A model generated the notes under the pieces. It was not told the origin of the DNA. It did no database searches and saw only the letters and a program-made list of their open reading frames with translations. DNA of 57,150 nucleotides from Ruminiclostridium sp. Lineage in GTDB: Bacteria > Bacillota > Clostridia > Oscillospirales > Ruminococcaceae. The position numbers and the translations under genes were made by a program. Position 1 is the stretch's first letter, and the number at the start of each line of letters is the position of its first letter. Shown here piece by piece: positions 35,553 through 44,624 of the stretch. The DNA lies in the NCBI GenBank assembly GCA_024682455.1, contig JAIKZF010000032.1, positions 1-57,150 on the forward strand. The letters are read 5' to 3'.

Positions 35553-35580
35553 TGCATTCCGCATTCTGCATTCTGCATTA
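35553..35580. repeat. 7-bp tandem repeat, four units
   Basis: The sequence (T/C)GCATTC occurs four times in a row (35553-35559, 35560-35566, 35567-35573, 35574-35580; the last ends in A). It lies between the yunB start and the aminopeptidase stop. It may vary in copy number by slippage. Confidence 0.85.
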
Positions 35581-35617
35581 TTATATGTTTATGGGGGAGT
35601 TTATGATATTAGGACAG

Positions 35618-37036
35618 TCAGCCCTTGAAGAACGCCTTGAAAGCCTTGTAAGCCATATAAATGTCGTTCTTCGCGGTAAGCTCAAACGGCGCGTGCATGG
35701 AGAGCACCGGAACACCGAGGTCAACGGTGTCTACGTCGAGGTTCGCGATATACATGGCTACCGTACCTCCGCCGCCGTGATCGACCTTGCCGAGCTCGCC
35801 GGTCTGCCAGATGACACCCGCGGCGTCGAATACGCGGCGCACCTCGCTGACATACTCGGCCGAGGCATCGTTCGTGCCTGATTTGCCGCGCGCTCCGGTG
35901 TACTTCGTGAGGACCACGCCTCTGCCGCAGTAGGAAGCGTTCAGCTTCTCGAACGGCTCGGAGAACGTGGGGTCATAGCCCGCGTTTACGTCCGCGGACA
36001 GGCACTTCGAGCGCGAGAGCACGTCTCTGCCGTTCACGCCGAAGCATTCGCCCAGATCGTATATGAAGTATTTGAGATAAGCGGAGCACAGACCCGTGCA
36101 GCCCTCGCTGCCGATCTCCTCCTTGTCTGTGAGTACGGTCACGGCAGTCCTGTCCGGAGCTCCCTTTATGCCGAGTATCGCGGAGAGCGCCGTGTAAGCG
36201 CACACTCTGTCGTCCTGACCGTAGGCTCCCACCATGCTCCTGTCGAAGCCGACGTCCTTAGCCTTGTAGGCGGGAACGCACTCCAGCTCAGCGGAGATGA
36301 AGTCGCTCTCGGTGATGCCGTACTTCTCGTTGAGTATGCACATGATGTTGAGCTTCACAGCCTCGCTCGCATTGTCGTCGCGGAACGGGCGCGAGCCTAT
36401 GAGGATATTGAGCTCCTCGCCCTGTATGAGCTTGGGCGCAGGACGCTTGTACTGCTCGTCGGCAAGGTGCGGCAGGATATCGGTGATGACGAAAACGGGG
36501 TCTTCCGCGTCCTCGCCTATCTTCACGTCAACGCGCTCACCGTCCGCCTTGTATATCACGCCGTGCAGAGCGAGCGGGATAACGGGCCATTGATATTTCT
36601 TTATGCCGCCGTAATAATGGGTCTTGAAGAACGCGAGACCCTCGTTTTCGTAGAGCGGATTCTGCTTTAAGTCGAGACGCGGCGAGTCGATATGCGCCGC
36701 CGCGAGCCTTACGCCGTCTGCGGCAGGCTCCTTGCCTATCACGGCGAGTATTATCGCCTTTCCGCGGTTGCAGACATAGACCTTATCGCCCGCCTTGTAG
36801 GACGCGGTCTTGTCGAAGGGCACGAAGCCCGCCTTCTCCGCGAGCCTTACCGCCTCGGCGCATGCCTCGCGCTCGGTCTTGCCGGTGTCGAGGAAAGACT
36901 TGTAGCCCTCGCAGAATTTGTCCGCTTTGGCAGTTTCGCTCTCCGTCATTTCGAGACCCGTGTTCTTACGCTTCATGAAGAGCTTTTCCTTAAGCTCGTT
37001 CGCCTCGCTCTTCTTCTCTTTTTCCCTTTTTGCCAT
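35618..37036 (-). CDS. M18 family aminopeptidase
   Basis: A 472-residue zinc metallopeptidase of the aspartyl/leucyl aminopeptidase M18 family. The metal-binding AAHIDSPRLDLKQNPLYENE, HYYGGIKKYQW, DDRVCAYTAL, TDKEEIGSEGCTG (catalytic Glu pair) and the late LSMHAPFEL His are visible. Length fits the bacterial ApeA-type enzymes. It trims N-terminal residues from peptides in the cytoplasm. The basic, charged N-terminus (MAKREKEKKSEANELKEK) has no signal. The start overlaps the transglycosylase stop (TAATG), so the two are co-translated. Confidence 0.94.
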   Translation of the reverse strand: MAKREKEKKSEANELKEKLFMKRKNTGLEMTESETAKADKFCEGYKSFLDTGKTEREACAEAVRLAEKAGFVPFDKTASYKAGDKVYVCNRGKAIILAVIGKEPAADGVRLAAAHIDSPRLDLKQNPLYENEGLAFFKTHYYGGIKKYQWPVIPLALHGVIYKADGERVDVKIGEDAEDPVFVITDILPHLADEQYKRPAPKLIQGEELNILIGSRPFRDDNASEAVKLNIMCILNEKYGITESDFISAELECVPAYKAKDVGFDRSMVGAYGQDDRVCAYTALSAILGIKGAPDRTAVTVLTDKEEIGSEGCTGLCSAYLKYFIYDLGECFGVNGRDVLSRSKCLSADVNAGYDPTFSEPFEKLNASYCGRGVVLTKYTGARGKSGTNDASAEYVSEVRRVFDAAGVIWQTGELGKVDHGGGGTVAMYIANLDVDTVDLGVPVLSMHAPFELTAKNDIYMAYKAFKAFFKG

Positions 37037-37635
37037 TATCTTTCATTCCTTTCCTGCGCATAGAGCCGTTTATACGTGCTGTATGCATCATTTATCTTGT
37101 TTACGTAATGCGCGGCGTTGCGGCTCGGTATCTTGTCGAGATGCACGCCGTCGGAGGAATACTCGCTGTTCTCCAGCCAGCCTCCGACCTCGCCCGCTCC
37201 GGAGAAGTACGCTGCCGCCGCTGTATCCGTGTCTCCGAATTTATCAACGAGATAATCCACCAGATAAGCTCCGTAGCGGATATTCGTCTCCGGGTCGAAC
37301 ATATCGTCGTAGGTGATATCGTCGCCGTCATCGAGCCGGAACTTCACCCAATCGAAGGTCACCTCCATGAGCTGCATCAGTCCGCGGGCTCCGGTGTCGG
37401 AGACCGCTTCCCGGTCGAAGCCGCTCTCCGTCTTGATGAACGCGTAGATCAGATACTTGTCTACGCCGTATTCGGAGGCGTAACGCTCGACATATTCGCG
37501 ATACTTTATCGGGTGCTCGGCGGCGACGTAGCTCTCGTACGCCTTTTTCGCCGCGATATACCCGCCAACGGCGAGCGCCGCTGCTATCAGGATCACGGCT
37601 GCTGTTACCGGCACCGTTTTATTTCGTTTCTTCAA
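37036..37635 (-). CDS. Lytic transglycosylase (SLT domain)
   Basis: A 199-residue exported murein hydrolase: an N-terminal anchor (VPVTAAVILIAAALAVGGYIAA, about 8-29) and an SLT domain (about 45-190). Catalytic Glu lies in IKTESGFDREAVSDTGARGLMQLM, followed by PETNIRYGAYLVDYL and AAAYFSGAGEVGGWL. It cuts the glycan strand, forming anhydromuropeptides. The likely start is TTG at 37635, eight bases after AGGAG, giving MKKRNKTV; no ATG fits. It overlaps the end of coaE by 17 bp. Confidence 0.9.
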   Translation of the reverse strand: MKKRNKTVPVTAAVILIAAALAVGGYIAAKKAYESYVAAEHPIKYREYVERYASEYGVDKYLIYAFIKTESGFDREAVSDTGARGLMQLMEVTFDWVKFRLDDGDDITYDDMFDPETNIRYGAYLVDYLVDKFGDTDTAAAAYFSGAGEVGGWLENSEYSSDGVHLDKIPSRNAAHYVNKINDAYSTYKRLYAQERNER

Positions 37636-38263
37636 ATCCTTCTCCTGTACGCCCCGCAACAATACGGGCGATCTCCGACACCCTCGCGGCAAGCTCCGCC
37701 TCGGCGCCGTTGTTTTCTATGCAGAACTCCGAACGCTCACGATAGAAGTCCTCCCCGTGCTGCGAGGAAAGGCGCTGCTCCGCCTGCTCACGGGTAAGTC
37801 CGTCACGCTTCATTATGCGTTCCCCACAGTAAGCCGTGTCCCCGACGACGCTCATCACCGTATCGCAGAGCCTGTCGGCTCCGCTCTCGAACAAGGTCGG
37901 CGCGTCGAGAACGATCAGCCTTGCGCCATGCTCCGCGAGCGCGCGGATTTCGAGTATTATCTCATAGGTTATATACGGATATATCAGGGTATTCAGCTTA
38001 TCCAGTCTTTCCCGGTCGGTAAAAACTATGCCTCCGAGTTTTTTTCTGTCAAGCTCTCCCCCGTGAGTGAGTACGTTCTCCGAAAATTCCGCGGCTATGT
38101 CACGCAGCGCGGGTCTGCCCTTTTCAACGACAGTCCGCGCGACGCGGTCGCAGTCGATCACCGCAATGCCTTCCGCGGCGAAAACCCGCGCGGCTGTGGA
38201 CTTACCCGCGCCGGACATACCCGTGAGACCGACTATGTATACATTGTCGTTAAAGTACAGCAT
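37619..38263 (-). CDS. coaE: Dephospho-CoA kinase
   Basis: A 214-residue P-loop kinase for the last step of coenzyme A synthesis. YIVGLTGMSGAGKSTAARVFAAEGIAVIDCDRVAR holds the Walker A loop and the DxD region; LIVLDAPTLFESGADRLCD and RDGLTREQAEQRLSSQ are the other family motifs. GGAGG precedes the ATG. It overlaps the threonylcarbamoyl synthase upstream by 14 bp and the transglycosylase downstream, so it belongs to a compact leftward operon. Confidence 0.95.
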   Translation of the reverse strand: MLYFNDNVYIVGLTGMSGAGKSTAARVFAAEGIAVIDCDRVARTVVEKGRPALRDIAAEFSENVLTHGGELDRKKLGGIVFTDRERLDKLNTLIYPYITYEIILEIRALAEHGARLIVLDAPTLFESGADRLCDTVMSVVGDTAYCGERIMKRDGLTREQAEQRLSSQHGEDFYRERSEFCIENNGAEAELAARVSEIARIVAGRTGEGFEETK

Positions 38264-39284
38264 CGGAGCCTCCGTCCGTGTCTATCGTCCTGAAAGCCGC
38301 CGCTCTCAGGAGCCTGTTATATACCGCGAGCCCCAGTCCCGACGTTTCGGGCATTCTCACATATACGACCGCGCAGCCGGCGGCGTCCGCTGCGCGAAGG
38401 CTCGCGAACAGGTTCTCCGCCTGCTCCCCGGCTGTGCTCCCGTAAGGAAATACCGTCACATCGTCCGGGATATCCTCGTCACCGAAGCCGAGAAATGCCG
38501 TTTTGTTCATACGTTCGTTTTTCAGGAAACGCGATACCGAGCCCGTGTCCCCTTTCAATATATATACTTCCGCGTTGGGCGAATAATGCTTGTATTTCAT
38601 GCCGGGCGACAGCACTCTCGCGCCGGGGTCGATCTTTTCGAGAACTCCGCTGTCCACCGCGACGTGAGCGTATTCGCGCAGCATCTCCGGCGTAACAGCG
38701 CCCGGACGCAGTATTCTCACCGCGTCATCGCCCTCAAAGCAGATAACGGTGCTCTCCACGCCAAATCTGCATTCTCCGCCGTCGATTATCAGCGGTATCT
38801 TTCCGTTCATATCCGCCATGACATGGGCGGCGCTCGTCGGGCTCGGGAGCCCGGAGGTATTCGCCGAGGGAGCCGCCACCGGGAACCCGCAGCGCTCTAT
38901 GAGCTTCAGCGTGAAGGCGTTGTTCGGCATACGCACCGCAGCCGTGCCGAGCCCTCCGCAGGTCTCCGCGGGAACGTGAGGCTTCCGAGGGAATATCATC
39001 GTGAGCGGTCCCGGCCAGAAGCTCTCCGCGAGCCGGAGAGCCAGCGGGCTCACGCTCTCCGCGATGTCATACAGCATCTCCGTTGAGCCGATGTGCAGTA
39101 TGAGCGGATTGTCCTGCGGTCTGCCCTTCGCCCGGAATACCGAGCGCACGGCTTCGACATCGTAGGCGTTCGCCGCCAGCCCGTAGACCGTCTCGGTCGG
39201 TATAGCGGCTATACCGCCTCTTTTCAGTATATTCGCCGCCTCGTCGAGCACGCTGTCCGCGGCTTTTACAAGTTTTGTTTCCAT
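38250..39284 (-). CDS. L-threonylcarbamoyladenylate synthase (Sua5/TsaC)
   Basis: A 344-residue enzyme that forms threonylcarbamoyl-AMP for the t6A modification of tRNAs. GGIAAIPTETVYGLAANAYD, the KGRPQDNPLILHI loop, WPGPLTMIFPRK, PSANTSGLPSPTSA and ESTVICFEGDDAVRILRPGAV belong to the YrdC domain (about 1-205). The 'SPGMKYKHYSPNA' linker and following Sua5 domain (to 344) show it is the long Sua5 form. Position next to prfA is common in Firmicutes. AGGAACA stands before the ATG. Confidence 0.96.
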   Translation of the reverse strand: METKLVKAADSVLDEAANILKRGGIAAIPTETVYGLAANAYDVEAVRSVFRAKGRPQDNPLILHIGSTEMLYDIAESVSPLALRLAESFWPGPLTMIFPRKPHVPAETCGGLGTAAVRMPNNAFTLKLIERCGFPVAAPSANTSGLPSPTSAAHVMADMNGKIPLIIDGGECRFGVESTVICFEGDDAVRILRPGAVTPEMLREYAHVAVDSGVLEKIDPGARVLSPGMKYKHYSPNAEVYILKGDTGSVSRFLKNERMNKTAFLGFGDEDIPDDVTVFPYGSTAGEQAENLFASLRAADAAGCAVVYVRMPETSGLGLAVYNRLLRAAAFRTIDTDGGSDAVL

Positions 39285-39322
39285 TTACTGTTGTTCCTGT
39301 TAGCTGTATAAAATGAACGTGT

Positions 39323-40396
39323 TCACTCGCCGCTGCCCGCAAGCTTCGCGGCTGTGTCGGCTATTGCGAGAGCGTCGAATATCTCGTCGCAGGCGCCGTT
39401 CATGAACTGCTCCAGCTTGTAGAGGGTAAGGTTTATGCGATGATCGGTGACCCGGCTCTGCGGGAAATTGTACGTCCTTATGCGCTCGGAGCGGTCACCG
39501 GTACCTACCTGGGTCTTACGCTCCGCGGCAATGCGGCTGTTCTGCTCGTTCAGCTTCGCTTCGTAGAGCTTGGAATAGAGCATCTTCATCGCCTTGTCCT
39601 TGTTCTTGTACTGGCTGCGCTCCTCCTGACACTCTACTATCGTACCCGTAGGCTTGTGGATTATGCGGATAGCGGACTCGGTCTTGTTGATATGCTGACC
39701 GCCCGCGCCGCTTGATCGGTATGTCTGGTACTCAAGGTCGGCGGGATTTATCTCCACATCGACCTCCTCCATTTCCGGAAGCACCGCCACCGTTACCGCC
39801 GAGGTCTGTATCCTGCCCTGTGACTCGGTCTCGGGGACGCGCTGGACGCGGTGGGCTCCGCTCTCATATTTGAGCTTCGCATACGCACCCTCGCCCTCTA
39901 TCGAGAAGCTTATCTCCTTGTAGCCGCCAAGCTCCGTGGGGTTCGAGCCTATGACCTCGATCTTCCAGCCCTTGGATTGTGCATACATCGTGTACATCCT
40001 GAACAGGGAATTTGCAAACAGAGCCGCCTCCTCGCCGCCTGTACCCGCGCGTATCTCCATTATAACGTTCTTGTCGTCGTTCGGGTCCTTCGGCAGGAGC
40101 ATGACTTTCAGCTCCTCGGTGTATTTATCTATGAGCTCACGGCTCTCGTCGTACTGGAGCTGAGCCATTTCCCGCAGCTCCCTGTCCGCGCCGCTCTCGT
40201 CGAGCATGGACTTCGCCTCGGCAAGATCGCGCTCCGCTTTCTTATAATCGCGGAACTTCTCCACCAGCGGCGTCAGGCTCTTGTACTCCTTCATCAGCTT
40301 CTTATACTGCTCCTGATCGCTTATCACCGCGGTATCGGAAAGCTTTTCCGATATTTCCTCGTAACGCTTTTCCGCCTCGCTGAGCTTTTCGGTCAT
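39323..40396 (-). CDS. prfA: Peptide chain release factor 1
   Basis: A 357-residue class I release factor reading UAA/UAG. The N-terminal helical domain (1-100) is followed by the GTGGEEAALFA segment and the GGQ catalytic loop (about 229-231) in SSGAGGQHINKTESAIRI. SGAHRVQRVPETESQGR is the typical RF1 motif. Length is normal. Its ATG overlaps the TGA of a 29-codon ORF (40393-40396), and GGGAGGAAAAG is the ribosome binding site, so translational coupling is likely. Confidence 0.97.
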   Translation of the reverse strand: MTEKLSEAEKRYEEISEKLSDTAVISDQEQYKKLMKEYKSLTPLVEKFRDYKKAERDLAEAKSMLDESGADRELREMAQLQYDESRELIDKYTEELKVMLLPKDPNDDKNVIMEIRAGTGGEEAALFANSLFRMYTMYAQSKGWKIEVIGSNPTELGGYKEISFSIEGEGAYAKLKYESGAHRVQRVPETESQGRIQTSAVTVAVLPEMEEVDVEINPADLEYQTYRSSGAGGQHINKTESAIRIIHKPTGTIVECQEERSQYKNKDKAMKMLYSKLYEAKLNEQNSRIAAERKTQVGTGDRSERIRTYNFPQSRVTDHRINLTLYKLEQFMNGACDEIFDALAIADTAAKLAGSGE

Positions 40397-40482
40397 AACT
40401 TTTCCTCCCAGTGTACCTGTCTTTCCTCTGTCTGATCGGCTGCGGGCTCTCTGCCGGCACTAAACCGCTTCTTTTCCGTCAT
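40393..40482 (-). CDS. 29-codon ORF translationally coupled to prfA
   Basis: An ATG at 40482 is preceded by GAGGAGG at four bases, a stronger ribosome binding site than most here. The frame encodes 29 charged residues (begins MTEKKRFSAGREPAA, ends HWEEKL) and its TGA overlaps the prfA ATG. It fills the gap between the membrane protein gene and prfA. It could be a real small protein or a leader ORF adjusting RF1 synthesis. No family is recognised. Confidence 0.55.
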   Translation of the reverse strand: MTEKKRFSAGREPAADQTEERQVHWEEKL

Positions 40483-40491
40483 ACTGCCTCC

Positions 40492-41799
40492 TCAGACAGT
40501 GATAGCCCCGTATAAAAACGACATGCCCTTTTCAAGCAAGCTCTGTATAATGACGAAGAAGGTGTCAAGATACAGTATCACTATCGCGGCTACGCTCACG
40601 ACAGGTATTGCCGTATCAATGAGCGGCATCTTATGAGAGCGGGTGTAGGAGAACAGCAGCACTATCGGGATCAGATCCATAAGCTGCGCGGTGCCGCCGA
40701 AACCCCATTTGGAAACGTGCCTGAACGACTCGCTTATCGCTTCCGGCGATACATCGACATTATTAAAACCGATAAATGCGACGTAATGCAGAGCTGTGAA
40801 AAATAGCATTAAAATCAGATCCAGCAGCGAATAAATAATGATTATCAGCACCAGATGCTTCGAGAAATCCCACGAATTCCTGTTCGTTTTCAGATAAGCC
40901 TTATACTGCTCCTTTGTTCTGCCTGTGGCGAAAAACCGCTTCTCCCGCAGCTTTATGTAACGCACTATTGATAAGAACATCAGCATGCTTACCGGAGGCT
41001 TGGTTGTAAGGAAAGGCGATATCCACATAGGAAGCGATATGAGCTTGTCGGTAGCCATGACCTTGAGGATTATGCACACGACCTCATAAGTCAGCGGCAG
41101 AACGACGAGAGCCCGGAGAATAGCCAGCTTCTTCCCGACAAAGAATTTTTTCGGCTCATAATCGAGGAAGAACATCACAAGCGTGCACAGAAACACATCA
41201 ATGAAGATGTTGAACGGTATAAAACCGTTGTACTCGCCCGTAGAATACAGCAGCGCGTCCAGTCTCGCGGCAAGATCGGCACGATCACCTCCGAGCACGG
41301 TATTCGCTATCCCGAGTATGTAGCGTTCATATATAAGCACAAACAGACCCGTGATACCGAAAACCAGCGCTCCGTATATTATCAGGGCGTTTTTGTAGTT
41401 GCCGCGCTTTTTGAGAAGAAACGCAAAAAGGGATATGAGCAGCAGAGGCAGAGCCGAGGACGAAAAGAAGCCCATTACCCCCGGGTCGCTCAGACCCGAA
41501 TCCCCCGCTCCGGTGACCTTCATCATAAGGCTCTCGGCCGCGCCGGCCTGCCAAAGCACGATACACAGCCAGCCCAGCATTTTTAAATGTCTGTAAGACA
41601 GCGGTCCGCGGTACCGGATATCCTTCTCGAAATTAAATATATCCTTTTTGGGACGCCTGTGCTTTCCCGCCTTCTTATCTTCCGAGGAGAGATCCTCCGG
41701 AGCGGCTTCTTCCGGGGAAGTTTCAGGCGCTTCGGGTTCCGCGGTCTCAGCTTCTTCCACGACGGAATCGGCTTCTGTATCATTTATATTCTCGCTCAT
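40492..41799 (-). CDS. Polytopic membrane protein, unknown function
   Basis: A 435-residue protein with a very acidic N-terminal stretch (about 1-45; EAETAEPEAPETSPEEAAPED), a basic patch (KKAGKHRRPKKD) and then about eight hydrophobic segments to the C-terminus. The segment FEKDIRYRGPLSYRHLKMLGWLCIVL resembles a conserved beginning seen in uncharacterised Clostridia membrane proteins, but no catalytic motif is visible. It has its own promoter about 60 bp upstream and leads the transcript into the 29-codon ORF and prfA. Confidence 0.65.
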   Translation of the reverse strand: MSENINDTEADSVVEEAETAEPEAPETSPEEAAPEDLSSEDKKAGKHRRPKKDIFNFEKDIRYRGPLSYRHLKMLGWLCIVLWQAGAAESLMMKVTGAGDSGLSDPGVMGFFSSSALPLLLISLFAFLLKKRGNYKNALIIYGALVFGITGLFVLIYERYILGIANTVLGGDRADLAARLDALLYSTGEYNGFIPFNIFIDVFLCTLVMFFLDYEPKKFFVGKKLAILRALVVLPLTYEVVCIILKVMATDKLISLPMWISPFLTTKPPVSMLMFLSIVRYIKLREKRFFATGRTKEQYKAYLKTNRNSWDFSKHLVLIIIIYSLLDLILMLFFTALHYVAFIGFNNVDVSPEAISESFRHVSKWGFGGTAQLMDLIPIVLLFSYTRSHKMPLIDTAIPVVSVAAIVILYLDTFFVIIQSLLEKGMSFLYGAITV

Positions 41800-41855
41800 A
41801 CGTCCACCCTCCTGTCGAGATCAAAGCAAGGCAATAATCGCTGCCGTATTATTTT

Positions 41856-41884
41856 ATTATAACATACAATCCGTGTTTTTGCAA
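41856..41884 (-). promoter_or_regulatory. Promoter of the membrane protein-prfA operon
   Basis: On the minus strand TTGCAA (41879-41884), 17 bp and TATAAT (41856-41861). Confidence 0.75.
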
Positions 41885-41902
41885 CAGCTTTTTCCGCTGT
41901 TT

Positions 41903-42754
41903 TCAGATCTCCCCGATACGCTCCGCCGTCGCCGCGAACACGGACAGCGGTTCGGCTGCCTCGGCATCGCCCAGCGCGTAGATCTGCGAGAGCAGGAGCC
42001 GCTTGAGCTTGACGGGGATATCCTTCTGCTCGCTTATCTTGCGCGGGAACATATCCTTTACTATATCTATCTCCCACATAGCGTCCTGAACGTCGTAGGC
42101 CTCGATACTGTCCTCGGAGGTGATGTCCCAGCCGCAGGCGAGCATGGCGTTTTCGATCTCATGCGGGTAGAAGAGAGTCTTTATATTGAAATGATCGGAA
42201 ATATGGTACGCCTCGCAGACCGCCTGGATATTGGCGGACATGAAGTGCCTGTACTGCCCGATCGAGGTCACGCGCGGATCCCATTCCGCTATACATAAGC
42301 GCGTAGCCCATTTGCGCACCTTGAACAGTATGTCGCGGAGCTCCTCCTGCGAGGACAGGTACCAGAGGCAGTGAGAGAGGACGATAAACCCGAACGAATT
42401 GGGCTCAAAGTCAAAAGAAGGGTTGAGTATATTCACACCGAGCTCGATATTGATGCGGTCTCCCAGATGTGAGAACATCAGTCTTTCGCGCGCGGTGCCG
42501 AGGTTTTCCGGAGAGCCGTAATTCTCGTTTGCGAGGTCTATCGCATATACGAAGCCGTTCTCGCCGGCGGTATAGGCAAGCGCTGCCGTTGTCTCGCCCT
42601 GTCCGCAGCCTATCTCCAGTATCCTGCAGCCGTAGAATATCTTCCAGAAGTCTGTCAGCCGAAGCCTGTGCTCTATCCGCGACTGCATGATATCGCCGGT
42701 AAAGCCCGACAGGTGCATGACCTCCTTCGCGCGCTCGTCTATCGTCTTTTTCAT
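41903..42754 (-). CDS. Class I SAM-dependent methyltransferase
   Basis: A 283-residue protein with the Rossmann-type methyltransferase motifs: ILEIGCGQGETTAALAYT (motif I, SAM glycine loop, about 44-61), VYAIDLAN (acidic residue for the ribose) and FGFIVLSHCLWYL (motif IV). The region after about 150 (LCIAEWDPRVTSIGQYRHFMSANIQAV) is not specific. The substrate is unknown; a small molecule is plausible. GGAGAAGGTG precedes the ATG. The rpmB terminator separates it from the upstream ribosomal protein gene. Confidence 0.85.
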   Translation of the reverse strand: MKKTIDERAKEVMHLSGFTGDIMQSRIEHRLRLTDFWKIFYGCRILEIGCGQGETTAALAYTAGENGFVYAIDLANENYGSPENLGTARERLMFSHLGDRINIELGVNILNPSFDFEPNSFGFIVLSHCLWYLSSQEELRDILFKVRKWATRLCIAEWDPRVTSIGQYRHFMSANIQAVCEAYHISDHFNIKTLFYPHEIENAMLACGWDITSEDSIEAYDVQDAMWEIDIVKDMFPRKISEQKDIPVKLKRLLLSQIYALGDAEAAEPLSVFAATAERIGEI

Positions 42755-42769
42755 TCACTCACCTTCTCC

Positions 42770-42802
42770 ACAAAAACAAACTGCCCTCTGTGACCAGAGG
42801 GC
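42770..42802 (-). terminator. Terminator of rpmB
   Basis: GCCCTCTG paired with CAGAGGGC (42795-42802 with 42783-42790) is followed leftward by AGTTTGTTTTTG. Confidence 0.9.
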
Positions 42803-42852
42803 TTATGCTGTTTCTTTAGAATGTGTCTTCGATCACGGGGTATGAGCGCCGA

Positions 42853-43041
42853 TTACTGAGCGCGCTGTACCTTACCCGAACGCAGGCATCTTGTGCATAC
42901 GTTAACTCTGCACGGTGTTCCGTTCACGAGCGCCTTTACCTTCTGTACATTGGGCCTAAAGGGTCTGTTTGTGCGTCTGTGAGAATGGGAAACCGCAATA
43001 CCGAAAGTGACACCCTTGCCGCAGATCTCGCATTTTGCCAT
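42853..43041 (-). CDS. rpmB: 50S ribosomal protein L28
   Basis: A 62-residue basic protein starting [26 protein letters not shown], with the L28 core [24 protein letters not shown]. It keeps two Cys pairs (CEIC and CTRC) typical of the zinc-binding form. It is a single-gene unit with a consensus promoter (43117-43145) and a terminator, the common arrangement for rpmB in Firmicutes. Confidence 0.97.
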   Translation of the reverse strand: MAKCEICGKGVTFGIAVSHSHRRTNRPFRPNVQKVKALVNGTPCRVNVCTRCLRSGKVQRAQ

Positions 43042-43116
43042 GGGTCAGCACCTCCCTTTGATTTGCGTTTTGATGTTCTTTTATTACAATTATCTGTAAT
43101 ACATTGATACTATGAT

Positions 43117-43145
43117 ATTTTAGCAGATATTACCGCGTTTGTCAA
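43117..43145 (-). promoter_or_regulatory. Promoter of rpmB
   Basis: On the minus strand TTGACA (43140-43145), 17 bp and TAAAAT (43117-43122). Confidence 0.88.
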
Positions 43146-43191
43146 GTGTTTTTGAAAATTTTTTCATTAATTTTTATGTGCGGAATCAGTA

Positions 43192-43220
43192 TTGACTTTT
43201 TGCCTTACAAATGGTATACT
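43192..43220 (+). promoter_or_regulatory. Promoter of the SGNH lipoprotein gene
   Basis: TTGACT (43192-43197), 17 bp and TATACT (43215-43220), divergent from the rpmB promoter. Confidence 0.85.
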
Positions 43221-43258
43221 GTTTTGATAGAAAAATAACTGCCGAAAGGATATTTATT

Positions 43259-44617
43259 ATGAAAAATAAACTGACTCTCATACTTCTCACGGCTGCGCTG
43301 CTGATCTCGGCAGCCTCCTGCGGAGGGAACACTTCACCCTCGGCAACTACAGTCTCCGATACGACGACAGCGGCGGCTCCCGCCGCATCGGACAGCTCCG
43401 CGGACACCGCCCCGGCAGCTCCCGAGACCACGGCTCCCACGGAAACCGCCGCACCCGCGGAGAGCGTAAAAACAATACCCGAGGACAGCGAATACGTCAT
43501 AGAAAACGGTATCACAGAAAGAATGAAGGCTCTGTCCGTTCTCAACGAGGGCAACCGCGCGAGACTCGCCAAAGCCATGAAAAAGGCGCTGAACGGCGAA
43601 CCGCTCACAGTCGCTTACTTCGGAGGCTCCATCACACAGGGCTCGTCGGCGGGAAACGATCTCTGCTACGCGAGGCTTACGACTGACTGGTTCGAGAAGA
43701 CCTTTCCAAACTCGAAGATAACCTACGTCAACGCCGGCATCGGAGCTACCGGCTCCTACATAGGCGTTTACCGCGCCGACCGCGACGTGACCTGCAAAAA
43801 TCCCGACATAGTGTTCGTCGATTTCTCCGTCAATGACACGACCGAGCATACTCAGCGCAACATCGCCTCCTATGACGGCGTCATGCGCAAGCTCTGGTTC
43901 TCGGAGTCCTCCCCCGCTATCGTCACCATAGCCATGACTATGGAGAACGGCACAAGCTTCCAGCAATACCACAGCGAGATCGCCGAGGCGTACGATATCC
44001 CCATGATCTCCTACCATGACGCTATCCTTGACGTTATCGCGAACGGTCATATCGTGTGGGACGACATCTCGGACGACGATATACACCCCAATATCCCCGG
44101 ACACGCGGTGCTGACAGAGATGATAACCTCGTATCTTCAGGGCGTGCTCGATGATCTGGACAGCATCGACACCGAGGCCGAGAGCGACCTCTCCGTGCCG
44201 TTCAACAGCGACAAATACTCCACGGCGACCCTCGTCGTTCCCGGAAGCCCCGAGAATACCGTCTGCAAAGGCTGGGATATCAAGCAGGAGAACTTCGGCA
44301 ATTTCGGCGACTGCTGGCGCATAATGTCAAAGGACGGCAATTTTGACGGCATAGAGCCCCTCACCTTCGAGGTCGAGGCGAAGTCCATAGGCGTGTTCTA
44401 CGGCAAAATGACCGCAAAGGGCGGGACCTTCGATGTTGTTGTGGACGGAAATATCGAAAAGACGATAAACTCCGATTTTAAGGGAGGCTGGGGCAGCTAC
44501 GTCGAGGCGGAGGAGATCATCGACTTCGACGAGTGCGGCAGGCACACCGTCGAGATAGTGCCTCATACCGGCGAAAAAAGCGTATTCACCATATCCGCTC
44601 TCGCCCTTACGAAGTGA
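43259..44617 (+). CDS. SGNH/GDSL hydrolase lipoprotein
   Basis: A 452-residue surface lipoprotein. A signal peptide with lipobox SAASC (Cys21) is followed by a long Thr/Ala/Pro linker (about 22-75). The SGNH hydrolase domain (about 100-320) has block I AYFGGSITQGSSAG (nucleophile Ser), block III DFSVNDTTEH (Asn) and block V DDIHPNIPGH (Asp-His). A C-terminal beta-sandwich (about 330-452; FEVEAKSIGVFYGKMTAKGGTFDVVVDG) probably binds carbohydrate. Such enzymes deacetylate plant polysaccharides or glycans, fitting the sugar-uptake genes in the window. Start ATG 43259 has GAAAGGA upstream. Confidence 0.92.
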   Translation: MKNKLTLILLTAALLISAASCGGNTSPSATTVSDTTTAAAPAASDSSADTAPAAPETTAPTETAAPAESVKTIPEDSEYVIENGITERMKALSVLNEGNRARLAKAMKKALNGEPLTVAYFGGSITQGSSAGNDLCYARLTTDWFEKTFPNSKITYVNAGIGATGSYIGVYRADRDVTCKNPDIVFVDFSVNDTTEHTQRNIASYDGVMRKLWFSESSPAIVTIAMTMENGTSFQQYHSEIAEAYDIPMISYHDAILDVIANGHIVWDDISDDDIHPNIPGHAVLTEMITSYLQGVLDDLDSIDTEAESDLSVPFNSDKYSTATLVVPGSPENTVCKGWDIKQENFGNFGDCWRIMSKDGNFDGIEPLTFEVEAKSIGVFYGKMTAKGGTFDVVVDGNIEKTINSDFKGGWGSYVEAEEIIDFDECGRHTVEIVPHTGEKSVFTISALALTK

Positions 44618-44624
44618 TCCGGCG

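Noticed and set aside
35553-35580. Short tandem repeat as a CRISPR array
   Set aside because: Units are 7 bp and contiguous without spacers; no cas gene is present in the window.
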